64,000 nucleotides of DNA from Amborella trichopoda (Eukaryota; Streptophyta; Magnoliopsida; Amborellales; Amborellaceae), in NCBI RefSeq assembly GCF_000471905.2, contig NW_006495906.1, positions 2,774,268-2,838,267 on the forward strand. Direction: 5' to 3'. Position 1 is the stretch's first letter. Every line of letters begins with the position of its first letter. The notes below the pieces were generated by a model, which saw only the letters and a program-made list of their open reading frames with translations, was not told the DNA's origin and did no database searches. A program made the translations under genes and the position numbers. Positions 36,098 to 47,700 of the stretch are shown here, in pieces.

Positions 36098-38950
36098 GTT
36101 AGGTGCCTCGATCTCGCCTCCCCGGCTCTAGGTGATCGGGTGACAATGTCTCAGGTTCGGAAGACCCAGGACTTGAGATCACTCTCCCAGGAACCTTGTT
36201 CAAGAATAAGGGCAGGTATTCAATTAGTGAGAGAGGAATTTTGGGTGTCAGGTAGAGATCAACCTCACCTGAGTCCGTAACTTATTCGGGCTGACTCACG
36301 TGGTTGCCCTCTTAGATCATGTCGGAAAGCCCCCAGCTATTTAGCTGGTTCGAAATCGCTTCCCTTGACCTACAATCTCCTTGTTTTCTGCACAAGATTA
36401 CCACGGTTAATTTGCAAGACAAGTGGACCGAGGGGCCCACCCTTGTCTTAGAGCAATGCACATTCGTGTGGCAAAGAATGTGAGAAGTTAGGGGGATGAA
36501 GTGGAAAGTTCGAACAAAAGTCGAAAAGAGGAGAATGCTTGACGAAGGGACGAGACTAGCATAATTGCCTGGCATTGACCGACTCGGAGTGGTAGCAAGA
36601 TAGGCATGGTACTCATGACTAGCACGATGGCAATACTACTCGAAACCGAGGCCGATATGGCGATACTAGGCTAGGTCAACCCTCAATCAAGTGAGAAGAG
36701 GAGAGAATGAAGAGAACGTACGAGATGACTGAGAAATGGGGTCCCGATGACACTAGATGTTGCCACCCATGACTGTGGAGTAGCAGTGTTGCGGCCCTTG
36801 AACGGTGCTAGACACTACTGCTCACGGCTTGCGGGAGAATAAGGAACTACGGATGGCGCTAGGCTTCACCATTGGAAACACAAGAAGGCAGCGTGCCCCT
36901 GCACGGGTGGCGATAGCTTCTCGTGAAATGCTCAACGATAGTCCTTCGCGAAGCGCACGACAATAATTCTCATGAGGCTCACGACGATAGGCATGGGACA
37001 CGGGAGGAACGGGGACTAGCACCAAATGCACGAAGGAGATGCACGGACGACAATGGGCACAGAGCACGTGAAGGAAGCTCGCGGTCAATGATAGGCACCG
37101 CGCGTAAGAAGGAAGCTCGCGGACGACGATAGGTGTTGTCGAGACCTCTCGCGGGCGGCGATATGCGCACTACAGGAGGAGACCCCTGCGGGCGGCAACG
37201 AGTTTCACCATCTGTGTTCTTCACTGAGACGTTGAGGCTATGCCTGTGGACGGTGATGAGCAGCGCAGTTTGCAAGCCTCGCTGGGAGATAGAGATAAAC
37301 GAACATAAGAAGAAAGAAACTCGCGCATGGTGCTGCCATTGCCATGCGTGACCTGTGAGACCACAGAAGAGGCATGCATGGCACCGCCACTGCCGTACAT
37401 GGCCTCTAGGATGAACTCAGACAGAGAAGAGGAAGCAGAAAGAGAGGAAGAGAGAGACGAAAAAAAGAAGAAGGAAGAGAGAGATGAAGAAAAGAAGGAA
37501 GAGAGAGAAGATTTACCTAGAGCCTAGGGATACCGGACCAAAATGTTCTCTCACCTTACTCTCTCTCTCCAAACGTGATAACAATGAGAAGAAAGAGAAA
37601 CTTTATTCAGTAAAAACTCTCTCTTTTACAAAGGGTTGAGTCCTCTTATGTACAATGATGGTACGTGGTATATAAAGAATTTGCCCCAAACATGGGTGAA
37701 TGATCAAAAGTAACTCTAATTGCTAGAAATTAAGATTAAAATGAATTAAAAGAAATTAGAAAATAGGGTGCAAAATGACAGATATGCCCCTTCCTAACAA
37801 TCTGTGGAATTTCAAGACAGTCTCTGTGTTGCCCTAAAACGTACGTGATTTTTCATGAATGATCCGGGGTTGTTCTGATGCCCGGTTCATCGAAAGATGA
37901 TTGTTTTCTTGTAGGGCTCGGCATGGCGATCGATTTGATATAAACTTTGAGCCATGGATTGTGTTTTTAGGGCACGATCATGTGACTTGAAATTTGAGTG
38001 AATCTTGAAACTTCGGATCGATGGTGTGTTCGTTCCTTGATGTTTTTCTGTGATTTCTTTACTGGATCACACTAAGCATGCCGCCATGATCGTGGGGCAA
38101 CAAACGTAGCTCGATTCCGTGCCTGAATGAAGAATTTGTAACTTTAGAATTTTGGCCGGAATTTGGAATTTCGGCGACGAAATTTGCAGTCACTTCATCG
38201 GCTCCGTGTACGGAATCCGACCGTTCATCATGTGCGAGGTTCGGGTCAAAGATAGCCCGAGACCTTATGCAAGCAGTGGAGTTTGTTTCACATCGATCGG
38301 GTTCGCGAGCGACGTTATTTGGCTGCTCGAGTGAGGTACGATGTTGCTGAATTTCCTGCACTTTCTTTACGGATCAGCAACTTCTCTCTAGCTTTTCTTC
38401 GCGCTCGGGCATCGTCGCGTGGCCTGCCTCATATCAAAACGCTCGTCTCGACGAGACGAACAGGCTCACCATGCTTGAACATGATCCGATCTCAGACAAG
38501 GGAGATATAAGCGTCGAAACTCACTGTTCGTGGCTACCCCTTCAATGGAGTTGAGTTGCAAGGTGGCCGCACGAAAATAGCGTGCGAGACCTCCTATTTT
38601 TCTCTTTGACCTATAACTCTTTCCTAGAGTGTCCGTTTAATCTGAAATTTGACCCCTAAGGCACCATGATGGATCTAATGGTAGTCGTTCCATAACAAAT
38701 TGAGACACTGAAAATATATATCTAGTTATAGGGGTCCATTTCAAGGTGATAGAGGCTGATTCTGCCAGAACTATTTCTCAGTTTGCACTGCCTTAGACAT
38801 GTTAGAATGTGACTAAACTTCGTAGGAGACTTTTGAGAATATTCATGAGATCTTGACCAATTTTGGGGCTATTATGAGACTGTCGAAATTTCCACTGTTT
38901 GCTAGGCTTTATTGAGCGAGGGCCCCATAATCATGAAAAATATCTTCCAA
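36098..38950 (-). repeat. 5' LTR of element B
   Basis: About 2.85 kb. Same edges as the 3' LTR. On the minus strand a TATA box (CTTTATATAC, 37668-37677), an AATAAA near 37603-37608, and a pyrimidine-rich leader (about 37420-37510) precede TATCCCTAGGCTCTAGGTAA. Compared with element A, the order of these parts is kept. Confidence 0.88.
37668..37677 (-). promoter_or_regulatory. LTR TATA box (element B, 5' LTR)
   Basis: CTTTATATAC on the minus strand, conserved in position among three LTRs in this window. Function inferred. Confidence 0.55.
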
Positions 38951-39639
38951 AACACCCCTATGGGACATATTGCTACTCTAATATAAGATTTATCTCAAAT
39001 CATATGTGCACTTGCTCTTCTAAGTTAGATAATATTATAGAAGAGTAGCTTCCCCATACGACATATGTGCACAGGTCATGAAACGATCTTGTGTTAGGAT
39101 ACAGGCTCATGTCCCCTAAGCCATGACCATTCTATACGTAGAAAATTCTATATTAAACACTTGGGTTTTATTACACTTGATTGAAATTTCCAAGCCCTAG
39201 CTTATCGTATTAACTATGATGCATTCCAATTAATATAGTCCTGACTCGGAGGTGATCCTCAAACCTCCCCGAGAAATCACTCTCTCGAAATGCATGCTCT
39301 CAATGCCTCATAAAACTTGGGCTATATGAATCTGGGCCTCAGTGAGCCAAGCACCCAAATTTAGTCACTATCTAACTCCCACTGAGCGAATAACTCTTGG
39401 CTTTAAGGCATTAAAAAGAACACATAGTCAACAAGTTTTGTGGGTCATCCCTTGATGAGGTCGGAGTTGCCCAAGGGTGTGAGCCGAGGGATTGTGTGAC
39501 CCTTATGTGTGATGGTTGACCTTTAGAGATGAAGGCCAAAGCCTCTTCACTGAACCATCACAGGACATGTACATATGATAGCCGTATTGGGAAAACGAAT
39601 CACCTTTGAGGGTGAAGCTTGTATATGTGCTAGAGATTA
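38951..39639. other. Unclassified repeat-like sequence, left part
   Basis: No open frame of note. Includes a hairpin CTCGGAGGT / ACCTCCCCGAG near 39247-39277. The sequence to the right of the hAT-like insertion (from 41237) appears to continue it. The style (no coding, later CT-rich leader and a GGTAATATTCAAG end near 42500) recalls an LTR, but I could not find a partner LTR. Confidence 0.35.
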
Positions 39640-39647
39640 CTCATATG

Positions 39648-41228
39648 CAGGGTTTAAAAAAATGCCGAGTCGAGCCGGACTCGCCCGGTTTGACTCGGAA
39701 ATCGCCACAGAACGAGCCGGTTCCACACATAAAACGGGAACCGCCTGTGTTTAAAGAGAACCGGGCGATTTTAAACAGTAAACCGCCCGATGACATCATC
39801 AACCGTCGGTTCTGACATCACCACTCCGACACGGACATGCGAACATGTGTAACAATCGGACACGTGTGACAAGCGGACACGTGTGACAAAAGCACGTGCC
39901 ACATATCACGTGTGAAGTTGCCCAATGTTTCAACACGTATACCTTACTTCATATTACATAAGTATTTGTATAGCAAAGTTGAATACTCATCCTTTGATGT
40001 GGGATAATTCCCAAACATCATAAAATGAAAAAGCAATGTAAATATATTCTATTAATCAGCAACTAATAATCACATTCAGTGAGACGACGTGATGGTTATG
40101 ACTTCTATTTTTGGCTTTGATATCCCAAGGTCGAATCCCCTTGTGCGTTACAGTTTGTAGTTTTTGGCTTTGATATCCCAAGGTCGAATCCCCTTGTGCG
40201 TTACAGTTTGTAGTTTTTGTTGTATAGTAGTTTTTGTTGTATATATGTTGTATAGTAGCTTTTTGTTGTATATAGTGGTATAAATATTTTTGTAAATAAT
40301 ATAAAAGGCATAAAAAAATGAAAAAAAAAGGGTTAATTTTTTGTATAACGGTTAATTTTTGTTGTATATAGTGGTATAATTATTTTTGTAAATAATATGA
40401 AAGGCATAAAAAAATAAAAAATAAAAAGTTTATTCTATTTGAAATCTCCCTCTTTCTACTAACAATCTCTTTCACTAAATTTATTAAAAAAACCTAAAAA
40501 AGTAAATTTTTGAAAAATTGAAGTGTTATTTCCAAAATTTGTACGTATTTTATTAATTTTTACATTGATAACCAAATCTTTTATTTTATTTATTAATTTT
40601 TCTATTATATATTATGTAATGTACTGTTTTTCTTACAGTTGTCGATAATACATTTTAAATTAGATAATATTATAAAATACTTTTAATTTGTTATTATTTG
40701 TCTAATAAAATCATTATAAAATGTAAACTAATAATTATAATTTCATTATATAATATTATAATTAGTTAAGTTGTAATAATTATGGATTATAGTTAGTTTG
40801 GCTGTAATAATTTGGGTGTTTTTAGCTGATTAAGGTTTTTCGTCAAAACGAGATTTTAATGGCCATTCTTTCATTGATTTAGTCTACTCTTTATTATAAT
40901 CTATGTATAATTATATATTTTATTCATGATAATTCTATGATTTATCTTTTATGTGATGCAAATTTAATACTTAAGTTTATATAGGGAAAGAGCATCTTAA
41001 TATTCACAAATCGATGAAAAAAATGAAAGTTAATAATGTAGTACCCTCATTTCTTATTGGATTCTTAAAAAACAACATTTATAATGAATTTTAATAAATT
41101 TTTCGGATTTTTTTGAAGCTTTAATCAAACAGATTCAGTCGATTCCCGATCCAGATCGCCGATTCGCCGATTCGGATCAGTTTTGGAGGTGCTCGATCTG
41201 GGTCACCGATCCACTTTTTAAACCATTG
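39648..41228. mobile_element. hAT-like non-autonomous element, copy 2
   Basis: 1,581 bp with ends CAGGGTTTAAAAA and TTTTTAAACCATTG (inverse CAATGGTTTAAAAA). It is flanked by a perfect 8-bp direct repeat CTCATATG (39640-39647 and 41229-41236). An 8-bp target duplication and CA-N-G-type termini fit the hAT superfamily. Subterminal CGAGTCGAGCCGGACTCG-like and CGATTCGGATC-like sequences are GC-rich against an AT-rich centre. No transposase is encoded, so it would need a partner element. Confidence 0.82.
40108..40213 (+). repeat. 53-bp tandem duplication containing a GGTCGAATCCCC box
   Basis: Two identical 53-bp units (starts 40108 and 40161) inside the hAT-like element. Each carries AAGGTCGAATCCCCTTG, similar to the B box and T arm of tRNA genes. 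A GTGATGGTTATGACT upstream is only weakly A-box-like, so a full tRNA or SINE is not supported. Confidence 0.7.
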
Positions 41229-41236
41229 CTCATATG

Positions 41237-42663
41237 CGTCATAGAGCTGTGGTTGCATCTGATCAAGATGACATTGGGTTTGTCTCTAGGGAAGAACTTG
41301 TAGTCCATAGATTGGGATTGTGTTCCCATATCTATTGGCTGACTTTAATAGCTTAATCATGAACACTTGCAATGGTCAGTGGGTCATAAGAACTACTGAG
41401 TCAATTGAGAAAACAAGTGTGGATTATAGTCCACAATAGAAGATGGAGTGCTTCAATGATTATAATTCATTGATCTAGACAAATTCGATTCCTATCAAAA
41501 TTATTTAGTTTTAATTATTTTGATGTTATATGATTTTTAAATTGATTATTTGAATTTTTATGAGTCTCTTGATATTTTATTTTGGTAAAATGAATTTATA
41601 AATGGATAGATATGCAATTTCAGTATTTAAATATTTAGAGAGAAAATTTCTTTGTTTGTAATATTCTAAAAATCTTTTTAATAATTTTATAATTCATAAA
41701 TATTTGAGAGGGCCCATGGGGGCCTATCAAGTCCACCATTGTGATGTTCGTGGGGCCCACATAAGGGCCCTATGTGTGGAATACCCCACTTCATTGGGGT
41801 ACTTTCTTATTTTCTAGCCTTGTGAATCAAGGCAATCAATCAAGTTGAAAATTTATGGAAAATGTTTTGTAAAGATTTTCATGGAAACATGAATGAGCAA
41901 ATAACTTTTGACTATTCAATTTTGATATGATTTGAAATTTAAGACAGATTGATTTTAATCAAAATATTATATAAAAATATTATAAAAAAATACACTATGA
42001 TTGATAATATTTTCTATATTACAATATTTGATGTGATAAGGTTTAGGAAGCTAGTAGATAAGGTTCTAGCACCTTCATTTGAATCATGATGGTTGATATA
42101 AGGAATTGATGACTCAAATCGTTCAATCCACAGGTGTCTTATGGTCAATGGTTTGAATCTAATCTCCATAAAGATGACTAACGTTAAGGAAACCCTAACC
42201 CCTGGAAACTCTGTAAATGGGAGCGATCTCTCCCATAAATCTCTACACCTCTCATCTCTCCTTTCTCTCTAAGATCTCTCTCTCCTTTAGAAAAATATTT
42301 ATTGAGATAGAAATAAGGGGCAAGCCCCACACATACAAGGTATTGAGGCCTTGTGGTTTATGTGATGTTTCATGTTGCTCTCATACTAATTAAGGGTTGT
42401 AGCCAATGTTTTTCCATGCTTTAAAGATCTGAGATAGACTATTGATCCTGTACGTCATTGGAGGAAGAGACTCGGTGTTGGGTGTACTAAGTCCGGTTGA
42501 GGTAATATTCAAGTATCTTGCTTTATAATTTGTAGTATTTTATTGTTTTCTTATTCTTATAAGCGTTGTGTTGTTTTCATTAATTGAATAAAAGAAATTG
42601 TAAGAGTAGTAGTACGTGATAACCACTTTTGATTATTTAATTGTTTATCTTGAGTTGAATTTA
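41237..42663 (+). other. Unclassified repeat-like sequence, right part
   Basis: Continues the 38951-39639 segment after removal of the hAT-like insert. Near 42230-42300 it has a CT-rich leader (CACCTCTCATCTCTCCTTTC) and near 42470-42515 a GGTGTACTAAGTCCGG-like stretch, as seen in many plant LTR leaders. No protein is encoded. Could be a solo LTR or a non-autonomous LTR element. Confidence 0.35.
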
Positions 42664-43370
42664 GGAAAAATTACAAAAAAACTCCAAGACTACACTATGT
42701 ATGCAACTTACCCCCAACCTAACTTTTTCCCTCACTTTTTCCCCCAAAAGACACTTTCTATGCAAATACCCCCCAACCAAAAAATAAATAAAAAAATGCC
42801 TAAACTACCATCCCTTACTTTTACCTTACTTACGACTCTCTCATCTATCCCACCAAAATACGGGCTTCGGCACTGTGTAAATGTGGTTCTAGTGCTTTGG
42901 TACTGTATAAAGTGTGGTCCGACAGTAGAGCTCCGACATTGTGTAAAGTGCTTGGGCTTTGACATTCTATAAAGTGCAGTTTGATAATTGAAAAGGGCGG
43001 TCCAGTAGTTGCAAGGGGCGGTCCGGCAGTAGATGTTAGTGGATTCGAGGGGTCCGACGCTATGTAAAGGGCAGTTCCCTAGTACTCAGTTTCGGTCCGG
43101 TAGTTGTCTTAGGGCGGTCCGGCACTTGCACTCCGGCAATGTGATAGTGTGCTTCGGCAATATGCTTCTGGGGTCCAAAAGTCAACGTCAAATCTGGCCA
43201 AAATGATTTTTGTATACATGAAGGGTAGTTCCGTCTAAAAATATTGAACTTTTTCCATTGGGGGTATTTGAACAGAAATTTTGTTTTGGGAAAAAAAATG
43301 AGAGAAAAAAATTTGGTTGGAGGTAAGTTGTATAGAAAGTGTGGTCTTTGTGGTTTTTTATAGTTTTCTA
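42664..43370. mobile_element. Element with about 110-bp terminal inverted repeats
   Basis: The left arm (42664-42774) and right arm (43261-43370) are inverted copies: CAACTTACCCCCAAC on the left against GTTGGAGGTAAGTTG on the right, with GACTACACT / AGTGTGGTC outside. The interior has diverged direct repeats around CTCCGACATTGTGTAAAGTG (42860-43080) and GGGCGGTCCGGCA (43000-43120). No transposase. Long arms recall Mutator-like or fold-back elements; a target duplication was not evident. Confidence 0.68.
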
Positions 43371-44466
43371 TTGATATTATTATACTTGGACATTTATAAG
43401 TGTTCTAATCAGTGAGAAAAAAAAATTAAAAACTATTTACACTGTATTAGATCACCTTGTACAACTTTCAATAAGACCTTAAATAATTCAATCATAATTG
43501 TAATCTCAGATTACTTCTAGTGAGTAATGTATCTAATTTCCCAATCAACAAGGGAATGTCCAAGAACGACGTAAAATTTGGAGAGAGAGTGATGGTCTGG
43601 ACTTCTTTTGGAGAGGGCGATAACATCAGCATCCCCTGGGAGACTCGATCCACACTGACCATTCTCGAGATGCGTCATGAAACTGAACGACGTTAAGTTT
43701 TCCTGCTTCATCGTGCTACTGCTTTTCTTCAATGTGCACCACCTCGAAAACAAATGGTTGATGGTCTTATGTATATAGATGGTAGCAACTTTTAACTTCT
43801 GTTTTGATATTTCATTCGTAGAAGTCACTTTTTGTGTATTAAACGTCCATTATGATGGCTCGTGACATACCATGGATGTCGAGAAATATTTTTTGGACTT
43901 TGAGCTCAGTCACTTACACACTCTTAGCCACATGATTTTTACATCGAAGGGCCAAAGATTGTTGTGGTTTCCTTATGCTAAAAATAAAAGAAAAAACTAA
44001 TATAAATTCGCAACCTTAAAGTGTAGAATTAAAGATGCACTTCAAAAGTCTATGATAAAAGATTGTTTATAGGTTGGAAAACCTTCTAATCGGTCATCTT
44101 GATATCAAGATGTATAAATATGCAAAATAAATTTTTTTTTTGAATCCACAAAATGGTGTACCTTACAACACATTATTTGGTTTGTTCTTTTCAAGATTTT
44201 CATGTGGTTATATATCCACTTGATTTGAACTATTTTTAGAATTTAAAATTTTATAATTAGAAAAAATAGATTATCAAGCCACCTTAATAATTTTTGATAT
44301 CAAAATTACATTTATAATAAAATTTTTGAAATCAAAATTATAAAATTTAGAGGAGCGCCCTCAATTGCATAGTTTAAGGTGCAACCTTATGCAAACCACA
44401 CCCAAATAAAATGGTCTTACAGATGCGTTCCCGAGGATAAAACCATTTCCTTGGTTTCCGTTTCTC
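43371..44466 (+). other. Upstream region of the mutase-like gene
   Basis: Expected promoter and 5' leader. No clear TATA box close to the start. A 10-codon upstream open frame sits at 44411-44440 if the leader extends that far. The minus-strand frame 43517-43828 (103 codons) has no recognisable domain and is not called as a gene. Confidence 0.4.
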
Positions 44467-44750
44467 TTGGAAGAGGAAGGGGGAATGATCGGTCTCTCGA
44501 CTTCTTTCAAATCCCATCCATTATTGTTATTCAATATAACCTCTTCTCCTTCCAAGTCCAATGTTACTGTCATTAATAACGATTTCCTTGCCCCTAAATC
44601 CAATAATCCCGGTCTCCTCATCTCATTTCCCAGGTTAGGAATTGGAAGAAGAAAAAGCAGCAGCTGTCGAGAATTCCTCCCCCTCCTCACTCCAGGAAGC
44701 AGAGGCAGAATAATGACCGATTCGATCAACCAAACCTCTGCTTCTTCCAC
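44467..44750 (+). CDS. Mutase-like gene, exon 1 (targeting region)
   Basis: Open from ATG 44467; better start candidates are 44485 (MIGLSTSFKSHPLLLF...) and 44713 (MTDSINQTSAS). The part from 44485 is rich in Ser, Pro, Leu, Lys and Arg with few acids, as in plastid transit peptides. The 44713 start would give a short cytosolic form, matching the usual start of this family. Ends TCC AC before a strong donor GTAAGTAC. Exon call rests on position, phase and composition, not on a conserved domain. Confidence 0.65.
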
Positions 44751-47700
44751 GTAAGTACACATCCGTGTTCCTTTCTTCTTCTCTCTCTGCATTTGGGCTT
44801 AACATCTTACTGTTTTGGCGACTAGGGGTTTTCAATTTTCATGGTTAAATTGTGTTCCTTGTATCCATTACAGAAGAAAGGGAAATAAGAGGTAATTAGT
44901 GTCTTAGGTTAATGAGTTGAAGTTGATATATGCCACTGTCGTCTATTTGTTCATGTTTTTCTTAATACTGAATGTTAAGAATAAATGCTATGAATTTTGA
45001 CAATCTAGATTTGGCATGAAAAGGTGTACTGTGTCTTCTGATCTCTGGATTCTGATGTAGGAAACCCAGATTCCATTTTGCTTGTAAGCTTATCTTCTAA
45101 GCTGCCATTCCTAGCCTTTCTTTTGATATTATTGAGATAGATCTCCCTATTGAAAACTAAGTTATTGGGTTTTATCTGTGAGAAAATCTCTCTTTTTTCT
45201 GTATTAAACCTGTGGGAGGAATCCCATATATGTATACTGGTTACATTGTACAACCTGTGTGATACACAGAAAAGGAAAGAATACGTCCTGAATGATCATG
45301 GAAAGATCATCCTATCTAGTAAAAAGAATAAAGTAAATATACACAATTTCATACTCCCCCTCAAAGTCGTGATGGTTGGAAGCGAACCATTGAGAGTTTG
45401 GAAGCAAGGCTTGAGAAATGAGGAGCATTAGGGATTTCATAAAGAAGTCAGTAAGTTGTGTAGAAGATGAGATATATATGGAAGAGAGATTGTCCCCGCT
45501 AGATTTTCCTGTCGAACAAAATAACAATCTACTTCAATATGCTTGGTGCGCTCATGGAACTCTGGGGTCTTTGGAATATAAATTGTACTTTTGTTATCAC
45601 AATATATTTAAGAAAACTCCACACTTAAGTCAATTACTAACCAACAAAGCCTGACAATCTCAGCCATTGTTTGGGCCATTGCTTGATACTTAGCTTCAAC
45701 TGTTGACTGAAAATATGTTTCTGCTTTTTGCTCTTCCAAAAAAGAAAGGAGTCACAAAAAAAAATTACAAAAACCTATAGTAGAGTTTTGATCAGTAGTA
45801 TTGCCTGCAAAATCATAGTAGAGTTCTGATCAGTAGTATCCCCTGCAAAATCAGAGTCAATGTAGGCACGAAGCTCAAGAGTGGAAGAAGAAAGCAATTG
45901 AGCATGATCAAAATTGTCTCGAATCTAACAAATGATACGTAAAACAACTGCCACGTGAGCAAAACGAGGGGCAGTCATGAATTAACTGACAAGATGAACA
46001 ACATAAGCAATGACTGACCGAGAGATAATCAAATAAATCAAACTTCCAAAAAAAGTGCCTATAAAGTGTAGGATCAGAAAGAGGTTCACCATCTATAGAG
46101 CGAAGTTTGACATTAAGGTCAGTAGGTGTGGCAATGTGCTTTGTTTCATCCGTTAGATGAGCTTGAGAAATAACATATGTGGCATACTTGAATTGTGAGA
46201 GCAAATACCCATGAGGAGAATAAGCAACTTCTAGGCCCAAAAAAATATTTTAAGAATCCCAAATCTTTATCTTGAAAAGCTGACTAAGTTTATACTTGAT
46301 TAGACGTATAGTAGCCTCATCATCACCAGAAATGATCATATCAGCAACATAGAGTAGGAGAATTGCATGACCTCTGAGTGTGATTGAGACAAACTTAGCC
46401 AGGTCATGATGGCTTTGTTGAAAACCCTTGTATAGACAACTGTAGAACTGAAATTTTCAAACCAAGCAGAAGGATCTTGTTTGAACCCATAGAGTGCGTG
46501 TCGTAGTCGACAAACTCTATTGGCAGAATCAGAAACCCCAGGAGGTACCTGCATAGATACTTCTTCTGCAAGTTCGCCATTAAGAAATGCATTGTTTACA
46601 TCAAGCTGATATAGAGGCCATTGGTGAATAACAACTACATAAATCAAGGTGCAAACTATAGTCATGTGGGCAACAGGAGCAAAGGTTTCAGCAAAATCAA
46701 TCCCAAATTGTTGATTATAACCTTTAACCGCAAGTTGTGCCTTATAGCTCTCGATACTGCCATCAACTTTAGTTTTGATTTTGTACACCCACCGGCACCC
46801 GATGTTTATTTTATCTTTGGGAAGAGGAACAAGATCCCAAGCATGCATTTTGTCGAGGGCAGTCAACTCTTTTGCCATGGAATGTTGCCACTCAGCCTGT
46901 TTGACAGTTTCTTCATAAGTCTGCAACTCAAAGTAAGAATGAACAAAGGCAAGAAATGCTCGGTACTTAGTTAAAAAGGTTTCATAATCAACAAAAGGTG
47001 CATGCAAAACCAAAACGTATAGGTAAAACAGGGACACGAGCACCACAACAGGTGTCTGTACAGGAGCAGTAGGTGCAGGTGCCTGAAGTGGTGCATCAGC
47101 AATAGTTGAGTGCTCTACGATTGGATCATCCATAGGAGGCATGTGCGAGGTTGCAGACACAATAGAAATATCATCAGAGAAAGGAGCAAGCAAAGAAGTG
47201 TAAGAAGAGTCAGCAGGTGGATAGGAATGAAAAGGAATATGTTCAGAAAATACTACATGTCGGGACATTAGAAGTTTCCTAGTCATAGGGTCATAACATC
47301 AATAACCCTTTTAGTGGTTAGGATAACCTAGGAAACAACATTTAATTATTTGGTAGACAGTTTGTCTTGTTCAGATACTGGCAACAGGACAAAGCATGTG
47401 TAATAAAAAATACGAAGAATTGAATAGTCTAGGGGTTGAGTAAACAATCATTCAAAAGGGGAACATCCAGACAAGACAATATAAGGTATAATATTAATCA
47501 AATAAAAACGGCTGTGCGAACAACTTCTGCCCAGATGCCTTTGCAACTGAGGTTGCTGAGAGTGGCTCATGCCGTTTCTAAAATGTGGAGATTTTTGCGT
47601 TCAACCATACCATTTTTTTCAGGAGTATAAGGACAAGATTTTTAGTGTTGAATTATTTTGTCAGAAATAAAATTTTGAAACATCCCACTAATATACTTCC

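Larger units (their letters stand above)
20626..38950 (-). mobile_element. Element B: nearly complete Tat-lineage Ty3/gypsy retrotransposon, 18.3 kb
   Basis: Two similar LTRs in direct orientation bound an internal region with, in minus-strand order, a primer-binding-like site, gag, pol and a 4.9 kb non-coding 3' spacer. The presence of a second RNase H of archaeal type after the classic one identifies the Tat lineage (a known trait of that lineage). No matching 5-bp target duplication is seen next to the LTRs (TCCTG on the left, AACAC on the right), so one edge may have been altered. Lost catalytic residues and frameshifts make it non-autonomous today. Confidence 0.88.

Noticed and set aside
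43517..43828. 103-codon minus-strand frame upstream of the mutase-like gene
   Set aside because: No recognisable domain, no supporting splice or promoter context; plausible chance frame or decayed repeat.
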